DNA of 64,000 bases from Clostridiales bacterium (GTDB lineage: Bacteria; Bacillota; Clostridia; Saccharofermentanales; Saccharofermentanaceae), in assembly GCA_017510605.1 (NCBI GenBank), contig JAFWMQ010000015.1, forward strand, positions 1 through 64,000. Reading direction: 5' to 3'. The position numbers and the translations under genes were made by a program. The notes under the pieces were generated by a model. It saw only the letters and a list, made by a program, of their open reading frames with translations, was not told where the DNA came from and ran no database searches. Each line of letters begins with the position of its first letter. Positions within the stretch are counted from its first letter, which is position 1. Positions 39,109-47,490 of the stretch are shown piece by piece.

Positions 39109-40464
39109 TCAGACTTCTTCCTCGATAATGTTCTTAACCCACTTATACTTCCGGTAGTGAATCAAGACTACCGGAATTTTTATTATTTCATCGAGATTCA
39201 AAAGAAAATATACAACCATTACAGGCAGGTTCAGGACGAATGCCGAGATAAAGCCTACCGGTACGATGAATGCCCACATTGTAAGAGTATCGCAAATAAA
39301 TCCGAATTTTGTGTCGCCGCCTGCTGAGAAGATGCCGCCTATCAGTGTGGAGTTTATAGACCTTCCGAGTATGTAGTAACTGCACATCAACAGCATGATA
39401 AACAGATAGTGCTCAGCCTGCTCCGTCAGGTTCGTGAAATATAGAATCAACGGAGAAGATGCTGCGACGATAAGACCAAGGATTATTCCTGAGATTATAG
39501 TGATCTTGAACAGTTTATCGCCGTAGGTTCTGGCGGTATCAAGATTGCCGGCGCCGAGTTCATTTCCTATAACGATAACGCTGCCACTTGCGATCGCATA
39601 ACAAAGACAGGAAGCGAGATCCTTAACAATTGCTGCTATTCCATTCGCTGAAGCTGCATCAGTTCCGAGATGTCCCATGATTATTGTTATCATGGCAAAG
39701 CCGAAGCCCCATAAAAGCTGGTTCAGAAGGAACGGAAGCGTATATTTTGAGAATCTTTTCCGAAGATCCGGATCAACACGGAAAATATTGTTTATTCTGA
39801 GCCTGAACCTGGTCAGCTTGAGGTTGAATATCAGGCAAAGCAGAAATCCTGTGAAATTGGATATTGTCGTAGCGAGTGCAGCTCCGGAAATGCCCATTTC
39901 GGGCGCTCCCAAAAGACCGAAGATAAAGACCGCGTTAAGAATTATGTTAAGGAATACTATGACGATGCTGGCAATAGTGCACTGCTTTACAAACCCGACA
40001 TTCTTGAGCAGCGTCTCATAGATCATGGCAAGCGTCATGAAGATGTATGAGAACGAAGCATACCTTAAGTAAGGAACTCCGCCTTCGATGAGCTCCGGAA
40101 CATCCGTGAAAACGTTCATTGTAGCTGCAGGAGCAAACATGGCGCAACTGAAGAATACGATCATGACGGGGAGGGATAGGGCAAACATATATCCGAAGAG
40201 TTTCTCGATAGATTTTGTGTCGCCTTTGCCCCAGTACTGTGCAGCGAAAATAGCGCCGCCTGAGGTGATCGCATAGGTGAAAAGAGACATTACAAAAGGA
40301 ACCTGCGTAGCAAGTGATACGGAGGTCATTGCTTCCTGTGAAAGGAAGAGGAGCATTACTGCATCTGATACCGGCACAAGCGCGAAAACAAAATACTGCA
40401 GTGTCATCGGCAGTATCAGAGAGAGAAGCTTTTTTCTGAATGTCTTGTTGTTTTCCATTTCCAT
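39109..40464 (-). CDS. MATE-family multidrug/cation antiporter
   Basis: 451-residue transporter with about twelve hydrophobic segments in two similar halves. Family features include LPMTLQYFVFALVPVSDAVMLLFL at the N-terminus and AAQYWGKGD in the first half. It would export cationic compounds in exchange for Na+ or H+. Substrate cannot be predicted. It is a single gene; the last codon meets the HD-GYP stop with no gap. Confidence 0.92.
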   Translation of the reverse strand: MEMENNKTFRKKLLSLILPMTLQYFVFALVPVSDAVMLLFLSQEAMTSVSLATQVPFVMSLFTYAITSGGAIFAAQYWGKGDTKSIEKLFGYMFALSLPVMIVFFSCAMFAPAATMNVFTDVPELIEGGVPYLRYASFSYIFMTLAMIYETLLKNVGFVKQCTIASIVIVFLNIILNAVFIFGLLGAPEMGISGAALATTISNFTGFLLCLIFNLKLTRFRLRINNIFRVDPDLRKRFSKYTLPFLLNQLLWGFGFAMITIIMGHLGTDAASANGIAAIVKDLASCLCYAIASGSVIVIGNELGAGNLDTARTYGDKLFKITIISGIILGLIVAASSPLILYFTNLTEQAEHYLFIMLLMCSYYILGRSINSTLIGGIFSAGGDTKFGFICDTLTMWAFIVPVGFISAFVLNLPVMVVYFLLNLDEIIKIPVVLIHYRKYKWVKNIIEEEV

Positions 40465-40561
40465 GTTGCGAATTGTATAGTATTTAATTTTTCTTTTAAA
40501 GCAGAAAAGGCATTTTACTCCGAAAGAATAAGAAAATCAAATGGAACATACATTTAAAATC

Positions 40562-40590
40562 TTGCGGAAATATCATAAATAAGTGATAAT
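40562..40590 (+). promoter_or_regulatory. Promoter of the CPBP gene
   Basis: TTGCGG (40562-40567) and GATAAT (40585-40590) with a 17-base spacer, 45 bases before the start codon. Confidence 0.55.
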
Positions 40591-40635
40591 TTGGTCTGCG
40601 TTTTATAGTATTCATTTATTAAGGGGATAAAGGGT

Positions 40636-41868
40636 ATGCAGCAGTTAACAAATCAACAGAGATTAAAACCATGGATGGGATTTGTTCTTTTCGCAGTGAC
40701 AGTTGCGTTTTTGTTTTTCATTGGAAGTGCGATGCAGACTGTCTGGGGTGTTGCAGGCCTTGTTGCAACTGAAGCCGGTTTTTTGATCATTGCGATAGCG
40801 TATGCACTTATCTTCAGAATTCCATTGAAAGAGATGTTTCCGATAAAGAAGTTTACCTTCAAAGATTTCTTTGGTGCGGCCTTTCTCGTTGGCGGAGGAG
40901 TTTCTTTCGGCATGATAAGTATTCTCATTGTCGGAATGCTTTATCCGGCATCACTTAATGGCAGTGATGTTAAGGCTTTTGAGATGTTATACGGTGAAGG
41001 CGCGGGCTTTATATTTATGATGTTCGCTATATCTTTGATGCCTGCCATATGTGAGGAAGCTATCCAGAGAGGAGCGATCATCGCAAATTTCAGGACGATA
41101 AAGAAGGACTGGGTGATAGTTCTTATCATGGGACTGTTTTTCGGCCTTTTCCACTTATCAGCATTAAGATTTATCAATACCGCGATAATGGGCGCTTGTC
41201 TTTCATATATCGTAGTTAAGAAAAACAACATCCTTTTGTCCGCGATCATGCATTTCTCGGTCAATTTCCTCTCATCAAGTTACAGCTGGTTTGTTTCTGT
41301 AATCCTTAATGGCTCCGGAAACAGAAATTTATCCGAACAGGTAGCACAGTTAACACCGGAAGCTATGAAGAGTGCATTGCCATCATATCTCTTTATGGGG
41401 CTTGCGGCACCTTTCTTTATCGTTTTAGGACTCATGCTTTTGAATCCTGTAAAACATAAGAAGATCAGATTCCTTTTCGCAGGTATAGTAACTGCAATAA
41501 TGTTTGTGAGCGGTGTAGCTATTGCAGCCACCTCTCTGAATACGCAAACGGTTGTTAAAACAAATATGAGTTATACGATCGATATCGAGAACAGTGATTC
41601 TTCACCGGTCGAATTCAATATCGCGGATGAAGGCAGTTACTCGGTCGCTGTCGTCATAATGAATGTGCCCGCGGAAAGCCAATATTCAGTAAGGATCGAG
41701 AAAGCAAACGGAAAAGTCGTTTCAAACGGAATGTTTACTTCAAGTGCATTCAAAACATACACCAAGCAGATCGGACTCGAGCCCGGAGATTACAGACTCT
41801 ATATTGTCAACGGTTTCGGAACCAAAGGCGAGAAACCGGCGGTATCCGTTCAGATAAATAAGATCTGA
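40636..41868 (+). CDS. CPBP-family intramembrane glutamic protease with a C-terminal beta domain
   Basis: 410 residues. About eight membrane segments contain the CPBP/Abi motifs: EEAIQRG (the catalytic Glu pair and Arg), FGLFHLS and HFSVNFLSS. The last ~95 residues, after a final membrane helix, form a predicted extracytoplasmic beta-rich domain (SYTIDIENSDSSPVEFNI to SVQINK). The extra domain is unusual for short CPBP proteins. Relatives process prenylated peptides or give bacteriocin self-immunity; no such cluster is adjacent. AAGGGGATAAAGGGT lies before the start. Confidence 0.85.
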   Translation: MQQLTNQQRLKPWMGFVLFAVTVAFLFFIGSAMQTVWGVAGLVATEAGFLIIAIAYALIFRIPLKEMFPIKKFTFKDFFGAAFLVGGGVSFGMISILIVGMLYPASLNGSDVKAFEMLYGEGAGFIFMMFAISLMPAICEEAIQRGAIIANFRTIKKDWVIVLIMGLFFGLFHLSALRFINTAIMGACLSYIVVKKNNILLSAIMHFSVNFLSSSYSWFVSVILNGSGNRNLSEQVAQLTPEAMKSALPSYLFMGLAAPFFIVLGLMLLNPVKHKKIRFLFAGIVTAIMFVSGVAIAATSLNTQTVVKTNMSYTIDIENSDSSPVEFNIADEGSYSVAVVIMNVPAESQYSVRIEKANGKVVSNGMFTSSAFKTYTKQIGLEPGDYRLYIVNGFGTKGEKPAVSVQINKI

Positions 41869-41874
41869 TCTGTA

Positions 41875-42393
41875 TCAGACCAGACTCTCCCATTCTTCAC
41901 GCGTAATCGCGTAAACATAGGAGATAGTGTTCTTGGGGTCAGGATATTCCTTTACCTTCTTCATACCGTTTGATACCGCTGTTGAATAAGAACCGATATT
42001 GGTGTACTTCATATATGAATATATCGTATTGTATTCTGTGTTCTCGAAAACCCAATCCCTGCAGGCCCTCGCAGCTTCTTTTGCGTAACCTTTGCGCCAG
42101 TGCTTTTTATTTATGTGATATCCGATCTCGGGAAGCATTTCTCCGTCAATATCCTGTAAGGTGATCCCACAGTCTCCGATGAATTCGCCGGTATCTTTAA
42201 GAGTCACTGCCCAAAGACCGAAGCCGTATTTCTCATAATTATCGAGATTCCATGTGATCCATTTCATTGTCCTGTCTTTGTCAAAAGGAGCAGGGTAGTG
42301 CTGCATTGTCTCGGGATCTGACATGATCTCATACAAGGAATCAAAGTCATCAAGTGTATATTCTCTTAAGATAAGTCTCCCGGTTTCTATCAT
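41875..42393 (-). CDS. GNAT-family N-acetyltransferase (RimJ-like)
   Basis: 172 residues from the ATG at 42393, which has AAGGGG about 10 bases upstream; an open frame extends to 42540 but its extra 49 residues do not resemble the family. It starts IETGRLILREYTLDD, typical of RimJ/RimL-type acetyltransferases, and has the acetyl-CoA loop HWRKGYAKEAARA. The substrate, a protein N-terminus or small molecule, is unknown. Confidence 0.88.
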   Translation of the reverse strand: MIETGRLILREYTLDDFDSLYEIMSDPETMQHYPAPFDKDRTMKWITWNLDNYEKYGFGLWAVTLKDTGEFIGDCGITLQDIDGEMLPEIGYHINKKHWRKGYAKEAARACRDWVFENTEYNTIYSYMKYTNIGSYSTAVSNGMKKVKEYPDPKNTISYVYAITREEWESLV

Positions 42394-42533
42394 TATGCTT
42401 TTCCCCTTGAGTTGTACCGTAGTCAAAACGCTTTTGCGAAGATTATAACTTTTGCACTGATATTGAACAAATATATTTATGGGACAAAAAAGAAATTTAC
42501 GTAATCCTAAAGCTGCGCCTTGAATTAACTGGC

Positions 42534-42579
42534 TTGACAATTACTACGTATACGTACTATACTACGCATACGTAGTAAT
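42534..42579 (+). promoter_or_regulatory. Promoter overlapped by a 17-bp inverted repeat (putative PadR operator)
   Basis: TTGACA (42534-42539) and TATACT (42558-42563) form a near-consensus promoter with an 18-base spacer. An inverted repeat of two 17-base arms (42540-42556 and 42563-42579, arm ATTACTACGTATACGTA, 16 of 17 matching) covers the spacer and the start region, with a 6-base centre holding the -10. The two-gene operon it drives encodes a PadR regulator, so autorepression is likely. Confidence 0.8.
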
Positions 42580-42600
42580 TATGAGGAGATATTGATCCGG

Positions 42601-43383
42601 ATGAAAAATCTGTTTAAGTTCCAAGTGACTAAAGATACGGGAATAGCAGCTGTTGCAGGGTTTGCAATGGTTGCCTTGAGCCTTATGATGCTTCCGTTTG
42701 GCGGTGATTCGGTCAGAGACACAGTAATCTCATTTATCTTAAGAGATCTGCTTATGATCTTCGGACTGGGTATTGTATTTGTATCCCTTTATGTTGAGAA
42801 AAAGGGAAGAGGTGTTTTGGAAGAACTCGGATTCACAAAGCGTAAATGGATACTGAGTTTGATATTGAATATTGCATTTGGCGCAGGGCTCCTTTTCGTG
42901 TTCTTAAAAGACGAGGTGCCGGAGAATGTCATCTCCATGAAGAATCTTTATGGCGCAACTTATATTCTGGCTGCAGGTATTTTTGAGATGACATTTATAT
43001 ACGGATTCCTCAGAATGAGTTTTGAGAAGGCATTCGGAATAATACCGTCGATTATACTTACTTCTGCGTTCTACTCATTACATCACGCTGGATTCCAGCC
43101 GGAGTTTCTGCATTTGTTCCTTGTTGGTTTAATGTATTGCTCAGTGTTCTATATCACTAAGAACATGCTCGTTATATTTCCTTTCTTCTGGGGTGTAGGT
43201 GCTTTGTGGGATGTTCTGGTATCATCTGAAGCAGGAGATGAGATCAAAAACCCGGTCTCGTTTGCTATAGCGTTGATAATTCTTATTGCATCTGCTGCAT
43301 GGGTCTTATTCAGGAAGTGGAGGATCAGCTCAAATGTTGTCAAAAACATCGATTGTAATCTTGGGAATGCTCAGGAAAGGTGA
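42601..43383 (+). CDS. CPBP-like membrane protein with degenerate active site
   Basis: 260 residues, about seven hydrophobic segments. GIFEMTFIYGFLRMSFEKAFG aligns with the CPBP motif EExxxRGF, but the second Glu is Met and the Arg position is Tyr. SLHHAGFQPEFLHLF matches the second motif. It may therefore be an inactive or altered CPBP protein. The ATG at 42601 lies 12 bases after GAGGAG; TTG at 42592 is an alternative but only 3 bases away. Its 3' end overlaps the padR gene by 50 bp. A regulated membrane function, for example in bacteriocin tolerance, is only a guess. Confidence 0.7.
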   Translation: MKNLFKFQVTKDTGIAAVAGFAMVALSLMMLPFGGDSVRDTVISFILRDLLMIFGLGIVFVSLYVEKKGRGVLEELGFTKRKWILSLILNIAFGAGLLFVFLKDEVPENVISMKNLYGATYILAAGIFEMTFIYGFLRMSFEKAFGIIPSIILTSAFYSLHHAGFQPEFLHLFLVGLMYCSVFYITKNMLVIFPFFWGVGALWDVLVSSEAGDEIKNPVSFAIALIILIASAAWVLFRKWRISSNVVKNIDCNLGNAQER

Positions 43384-43861
43384 GATGAATGCCTATGACA
43401 TGCTCAAGATGATCGACAGAATGAATATGAAATACTGGTTCCCGATTGGTGCCACCACTCTATATGAAACATGTCTGAGGCTCGAAAAGAAGAATTATAT
43501 CGAGAACACCGGCGAATCAGATAAGAAGGCTGTTTATCATCTGACCGGATCAGGTCTGAAGGAATTGAAGAGTACCATATGTGAATTGTTTGAACGTGTT
43601 GATTTCGATTCTGTCTGGTTCTGCCTGGCAGTAATTTATTCAGGTGTGCTGAGCAGGAAAGAATTGAAAAGGGAGATAAGTATCCGCGAAAAGATCCTTG
43701 ACGAATACGAGAAGGGGACATTGGAAAATAAGGAAAGAATGCTCCAATATAATGTTTCCTATATCGAAATATGCGCGATAGACAGAATGATACAGATAAT
43801 CCGCATGGAAAAGGAAACGCTGGAAAGGTTTAAAGAACAAGAGAATATTTCATTCAAGTAA
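43334..43861 (+). CDS. PadR-family transcriptional regulator
   Basis: 175 residues with an N-terminal winged helix (SIVILGMLRKGEMNAYDMLKMID, then TTLYETCLRLEKKNYI) and a C-terminal helical dimerisation part, the PadR layout with the longer Vir-type tail. The start at ATG 43334 is fixed by GGAGG 10 bases upstream, inside the preceding gene, so the two are coupled. PadR proteins normally repress their own operon until a ligand binds; the palindrome at 42540-42579 is the likely target. Confidence 0.88.
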   Translation: MLSKTSIVILGMLRKGEMNAYDMLKMIDRMNMKYWFPIGATTLYETCLRLEKKNYIENTGESDKKAVYHLTGSGLKELKSTICELFERVDFDSVWFCLAVIYSGVLSRKELKREISIREKILDEYEKGTLENKERMLQYNVSYIEICAIDRMIQIIRMEKETLERFKEQENISFK

Positions 43862-44186
43862 GCCAAAAATGCTTAAATGCTTCAATGATTAGAGCTTCTT
43901 TATGCTCTCTGTGTTTGGGAACATAATAACCTTCAGATGCTTGATGACCTTTATACTCATGTTGGGATAAACCACATCGCTTCTTAACTCTAGAAATATC
44001 GAGATTGGTAACAGCTGTGCCGTCAAAGCTTTCTCTGATCCAAGCTTGAATATCCTTATAAGTAGCTTTCTGGGTCTGCAAATGAAAATCGGTATCATAG
44101 TCAGCAGTGTCGACCATGATACCGAATTCATTGCCGAACACCGCGAATCTGATGGTATTCAGAAAGGTGTTCGCACACTTTACGGA
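43854..44186 (-). pseudogene. Remnant resembling the C-terminal tail of RlmD/RlmCD-type methyltransferases
   Basis: The minus frame is open from the ssrA-like repeat to the stop at 43854 and has no start codon with a ribosome site (GTG 44141 is the first candidate). The stretch ATYKDIQAWIRES..., DISRVKKRCGL and ALIIEAFKHF resembles the tail that follows the methyltransferase domain in many clostridial RlmD proteins (ATY-x-IKxYV, IxQIKRKCGL, EALxHF). No methyltransferase core is present. It is therefore probably the 3' scrap of a gene cut by an earlier integration next to ssrA. It overlaps the padR stop by 8 bases. Confidence 0.45.
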
Positions 44187-44202
44187 TGGTGGAGATGAGG
44201 AG
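44187..44202. repeat. att core, distal end of the element
   Basis: TGGTGGAGATGAGGAG, the same 16 bases in the same orientation as the 3' end of ssrA at 56661-56676. Confidence 0.88.
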
Positions 44203-44330
44203 CTACATTGATGTGCTTTCCCATAATCCTATAAAAACCTATAAAAGCTTTGTCTTTAAGGCGTTGGAGAGTTTTGCCTGTATCAGAAGTCTCCGTAAGC
44301 CTACATAAACTTGTCAATAAATGTGGTAGA

Positions 44331-44358
44331 TTTTGTAGTAAGTGTTGTAGTAACTTAC
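44331..44358. repeat. Arm-type integrase sites, distal end
   Basis: Two copies of TTGTAGTAA, 13 bases apart (44333 and 44345), the second overlapping the int stop codon. The same two-copy block, with only a few changes, occurs in the same orientation at 56564-56590 near the other end. Confidence 0.7.
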
Positions 44359-45581
44359 ATAGCGTTCTCGCAGTAATCCTGCAGGAGTGCAATCTCCCGG
44401 TTCTTAAATTCGCGTGAAGCATCTGTGTAGGTTGTAAGGGTTATCAGGATGCCTTCGTGGCCCATCATGTCGGATACAGCTTTCATATCTGCGCCGGCTT
44501 CTCTCATGCGTGTTGCAAAGGTGTGCCTCAGCATATGATTGTGTACATGAGGGAAATCATCAACTGTAGTATTTCTGTCAGCGTGGATTTCCTTGTTGAT
44601 TGCTTTGCTGATCTGGGTAAGCCTGTTGTTCAGTTTCTTGTAGTCTAAAACTTTACCTTTACTGTTAAGGAAGATAAAGTTTGTGTAGCCATCGATCTCT
44701 GAAAGACAACAGATACCGAGTTGTTCCTGTTTTTCCTTTTCCTTTAGCATAGCTTCTTTCACTTTTGGCAGCATTGGAACAATACGATTGCTGTTTTTTG
44801 TCTTGGGTGGATTAATTGCGAATATGCTTCCTTTGCCTTTTCCTTTATCGTAGTTGATAAGGATATGATTGACATTTATCTCGTTGTTCTCAAAATCGAT
44901 GTCTTCCCATCTAAGCCCAAGTACTTCGCCGACTCGCATCCCTGTCCACAACATCGTGGTGAATACTGCATAGTATTGGTGATAATGACCAGGTCTTGCC
45001 AAGAAGGACTCGAAAAGCTTCTGTTCTTCAAGCGTGAGAGCACGAACATCTTTGGTGTTCTTCTCGAATTCTCTTTGGAGCTCGCGAAGCGTGCCTTTGC
45101 ACGGATTATTTCTTAAGACACCATCTCTTACTGCTAGATCGAACACCATTGAAAGGACTACCTTGATATTTCTTATCGTTCCGAATGATAATCCCTTTTC
45201 GATTGCTAGATTCTTAAGAAACATCACGATGCTGCTGTAAGTAACATTCTTCAGTTTCTTATTACCGAACTCAGGTTCCACATAACGATTATAGAATCTG
45301 ATATAGGATGTGAAAGTGGATTCTCTTATGCCGCTCTTGATCTCTTTCCATAACTCGAAATAAGAGTTGATGGTCGAATCCAGCTTGCTGTAATCGATTC
45401 CGTCCAAGGTGTCCCTGATGATCTGTTCTTCCTTCTCACGAAGTTCGGAAAGTGTTTTTGCATAAACGAACTGCCTCTTGCCGTTCTTATCAAACCACCA
45501 ATACGCAAAAGTGTTATTACTTCGCTGATATTCTCCTTTCCTTAACTTGATTCTTTTATTGGCATATCTGCTGTTATTCAT
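44355..45581 (-). CDS. int: Tyrosine site-specific integrase (Tn916/ICE type)
   Basis: 408 residues. The N-terminal part is an arm-DNA-binding domain, followed by a SAM-like core-binding domain (~65-165) and the catalytic domain. Catalytic residues are visible: Arg216 (TGMRVGEVLGLRW), His349 and Arg352 (HMLRHTFATRMRE), His375 (MGHEG) and nucleophile Tyr385 (TTYTDAS). The start has GGAGG 10 bases upstream. A strong terminator separates it from xis, so expression of int and xis is at least partly independent. It ends 150 bases from the distal att core. Confidence 0.95.
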   Translation of the reverse strand: MNNSRYANKRIKLRKGEYQRSNNTFAYWWFDKNGKRQFVYAKTLSELREKEEQIIRDTLDGIDYSKLDSTINSYFELWKEIKSGIRESTFTSYIRFYNRYVEPEFGNKKLKNVTYSSIVMFLKNLAIEKGLSFGTIRNIKVVLSMVFDLAVRDGVLRNNPCKGTLRELQREFEKNTKDVRALTLEEQKLFESFLARPGHYHQYYAVFTTMLWTGMRVGEVLGLRWEDIDFENNEINVNHILINYDKGKGKGSIFAINPPKTKNSNRIVPMLPKVKEAMLKEKEKQEQLGICCLSEIDGYTNFIFLNSKGKVLDYKKLNNRLTQISKAINKEIHADRNTTVDDFPHVHNHMLRHTFATRMREAGADMKAVSDMMGHEGILITLTTYTDASREFKNREIALLQDYCENAM

Positions 45582-45604
45582 CTTTTTTGAACCTCCATTA
45601 GTTT

Positions 45605-45645
45605 CAAAAAAGTATGCCCGAGTTCATTATAAACCCGGGCATACT
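45605..45645 (-). terminator. Terminator between xis and int
   Basis: Perfect 10-bp stem AGTATGCCCG/CGGGCATACT followed by TTTTTT on the minus strand. It lies after the xis stop and 24 bases before int, so readthrough or a second promoter must feed int. Confidence 0.85.
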
Positions 45646-45673
45646 CTTCTTGTAGTAAATTATTCAGTTGTTC

Positions 45674-45871
45674 TCAGATAGAGTACTGTTTATACAGATA
45701 CTCTTTGAATGGTTCACGCTTGATGAGTCTTTTGCTTCCGTTCCATAACACAAACGGGCAGTGATCATCACAGGTGAGCTCTCTGAGTTTGTTCATTCCG
45801 ATATTGAAATACTCTGCAGCTTCTTCTAATGTCAGAAGAGCCTTATCGGATATAGGTACTTCAGTCCTCAT
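45674..45871 (-). CDS. xis: Excisionase (Tn916 Xis-like)
   Basis: 65 residues from ATG 45871. The winged-helix MerR-like fold is seen in LLTLEEAAEYFNIGMNKLRELT followed by LWNGSKRLIKREPFKEYL, as in Tn916 Xis. Such proteins bend att DNA and direct the integrase toward excision. The start is fixed by AAAGGAGGTGATC, with the site 8-9 bases away; the GTG three codons earlier would lie within that site. The start codon is inside the end of a short upstream ORF, suggesting translational coupling. Confidence 0.9.
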   Translation of the reverse strand: MRTEVPISDKALLTLEEAAEYFNIGMNKLRELTCDDHCPFVLWNGSKRLIKREPFKEYLYKQYSI

Positions 45872-45956
45872 AACGATCACCTCCTTTATTTGTTGAAACC
45901 GAGACCTTTGATACTGCCTTGTTTTTGGCAGCAGTAATAAATGTTTTGATAGTCAT
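45861..45956 (-). CDS. Short ORF (31 codons) overlapping the xis start
   Basis: ATG at 45956 with GGAGG 7 bases upstream. It encodes a basic 31-residue peptide beginning MTIKTFITAAKNKAVSKVSV. The last codons run across the xis ribosome site and start codon and stop 9 bases inside xis. I do not recognise the peptide. The arrangement looks like a leader ORF whose translation controls access to the xis ribosome site, but it might also be a small protein in its own right. Confidence 0.6.
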   Translation of the reverse strand: MTIKTFITAAKNKAVSKVSVSTNKGGDRYED

Positions 45957-45997
45957 ATACTGACCTCCAGATATTAGATTTTCCTTTTTCAGGAATG

Positions 45998-46023
45998 TAA
46001 AAAGCGCCGCGCTATGGCGACGC
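45998..46023 (-). terminator. Terminator after the relaxase gene
   Basis: Stem GCGTCGC/GCGGCGC (one wobble pair) with a 6-base loop, followed by TTTTT on the minus strand, 25 bases after the relaxase stop. Confidence 0.75.
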
Positions 46024-46047
46024 CCGGAGGTCTCGGCATTCTTTCCG

Positions 46048-47022
46048 TTACCTGATCCGATTATTCCTTTTTCTTCGTTCCTTTTCTTGTGCTGCGAGAG
46101 TATCCAGCAGTTCGGGCGGAACCAGATCCAACTGCTTTTTCAGTTTTGCATGTTTCTCTCTTAGTTCATCGAGCCGTCCGTTCCTTTCTTTTAGGGCTGC
46201 TTCCAATTCCGCCGTTTTGCCCTTCCAGTAACGGCCAACATCTTTCTGGTCTTCAATTTGACCTTGCAGACTTTCCACATACTTATCAACGGACTTGATC
46301 TGTTCCTTCATCTTTGCCATCTCGGGTGCATACCGTGATATGAGCGCAATCGCCTGAGCCTTTTTCTCTTTGCTCTTGATAAGACCAATGTCGTTGATTG
46401 CCTGAGATATCTCATCAAAGTGTTCCATCAGCATGTCTGCGTTCTTGAACAGATAGACGGGAAGATGTTTGCGGTGAGTCAGATACTTTGGGATACCTCT
46501 CTTGAGTTCAGGGAAATATACGGATATATGCTCGTAGAACATATCTTGCAGTTTCACCAATCCTTGAGGTCCGCCTATAATCTTTTTGGATGACAGTCGG
46601 CCGTCTTTGGTGATAGGCACGAAGCATATGTGCATATGCGGAGTCCTCTCATCCATATGGACGACTGCTGAAATGATATTTTCCTCGCCGAAAGTTTTGG
46701 CATAAAACTCGTAAGCTCTTCGGAAGAAGAATGAAGTCTCATATAATGACTTTCCTTGGAAGAACTCTGGTGAAGCTGTACAGATACTGTCCTGCATTAC
46801 AACGCTGTCTTTTCTAACTTTGCATCCGACTTCCTGGATCCGTGCATCAATAAAGCCCTTATAGCTTTCTGGCGGGCCCTTGATGTGAAAGTTCTCTGAC
46901 GTGCGGGTAAGATCGATATCAGGATTACTCTTGTATTCCTTTTTCTCTCGTTCGTGGTGCTTTGCAAGTCGGCCGACAGCGCCTGCTTTGCATTTGTTGA
47001 TTCTCATAATTGCGTAAGGCAT
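46048..47022 (-). CDS. mobV: MobV-family relaxase (Mob/Pre type)
   Basis: 324 residues from the ATG at 47022, which has AAGGAG 9 bases upstream; the open frame before it is not conserved in style. The N-terminus MPYAIMRINKCKAG and the metal-binding motif HMDERTPHMH (122-131) mark the MobV (plasmid recombination enzyme) class. It nicks oriT and leads the strand into a recipient through a helper's conjugation pore. The C-terminal ~100 residues form a coiled coil rich in Lys and Glu. A pMV158-like oriT lies ~360 bases upstream of the start. Confidence 0.93.
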   Translation of the reverse strand: MPYAIMRINKCKAGAVGRLAKHHEREKKEYKSNPDIDLTRTSENFHIKGPPESYKGFIDARIQEVGCKVRKDSVVMQDSICTASPEFFQGKSLYETSFFFRRAYEFYAKTFGEENIISAVVHMDERTPHMHICFVPITKDGRLSSKKIIGGPQGLVKLQDMFYEHISVYFPELKRGIPKYLTHRKHLPVYLFKNADMLMEHFDEISQAINDIGLIKSKEKKAQAIALISRYAPEMAKMKEQIKSVDKYVESLQGQIEDQKDVGRYWKGKTAELEAALKERNGRLDELREKHAKLKKQLDLVPPELLDTLAAQEKERRKRNNRIR

Positions 47023-47379
47023 TTTCTTAATCTCCTTTGTTTTGAGTTTTGTTTGTGTGAAATAAGAAAAGCCCGCTTCCTTTAGCGAGGCTTTCTTAGG
47101 TTGCAAGATGTTAATAAGTTAATAATTCAGAGGGTATCCGTGAGTAACATCTTGCGGTTCATGCGGATTAGAACACCCGACAGATACCGAAGGACGCTCC
47201 TTATGGAAGATTGCCCGCAATAAGCGGCGGCCAATCTTCCAACGAAGCTCTGTTGTGTCGATATAAGAGCGCCAAACACCGGCGCACTCATATCTCCCCA
47301 ACAGCCCCGAAAGTCATCACGAAAACAGTCGTCCACCGGAAGACTGTTTTCCTTCGACTTTCTTTCAGTATCTGTTTGG

Positions 47380-47416
47380 GTGTAACACACTACACCTTGT
47401 AAGCAAGGTGGTGTGC
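47380..47416 (-). other. Origin of transfer (pMV158/MobV type)
   Basis: Read on the minus strand, GCACACCACCTTG, a 4-base loop, then CAAGGTGTAGTGTG followed by TTACACC. This matches the MobV oriT layout as I remember it from pMV158: an imperfect hairpin ending in TAGTGTG/TTA, with the nick after the last G (between 47386 and 47385). The TAGTGTGTTA core is identical. It lies upstream of the relaxase gene, as in that plasmid. Confidence 0.8.
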
Positions 47417-47460
47417 AAGAGGAGTCCCTCTTGACTCCCTTTAGCGGGCCCGAAAACGAA

Positions 47461-47490
47461 AAAAGCAGGCTCCAAATGCCTGCTTCTTTT
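47461..47490. terminator. Bidirectional hairpin terminator near oriT
   Basis: AAGCAGGC/GCCTGCTT with a 7-base loop, an A-run before and CTTTTC after on the plus strand. On the minus strand a T-run follows too, so it can close transcription from the ATPase gene side. Confidence 0.7.

Noticed and set aside
44180..44422. 80-codon minus-strand ORF at the distal end of the element
   Set aside because: Overlaps the int 3' end and the arm and att sites; no start signal and no protein resemblance.
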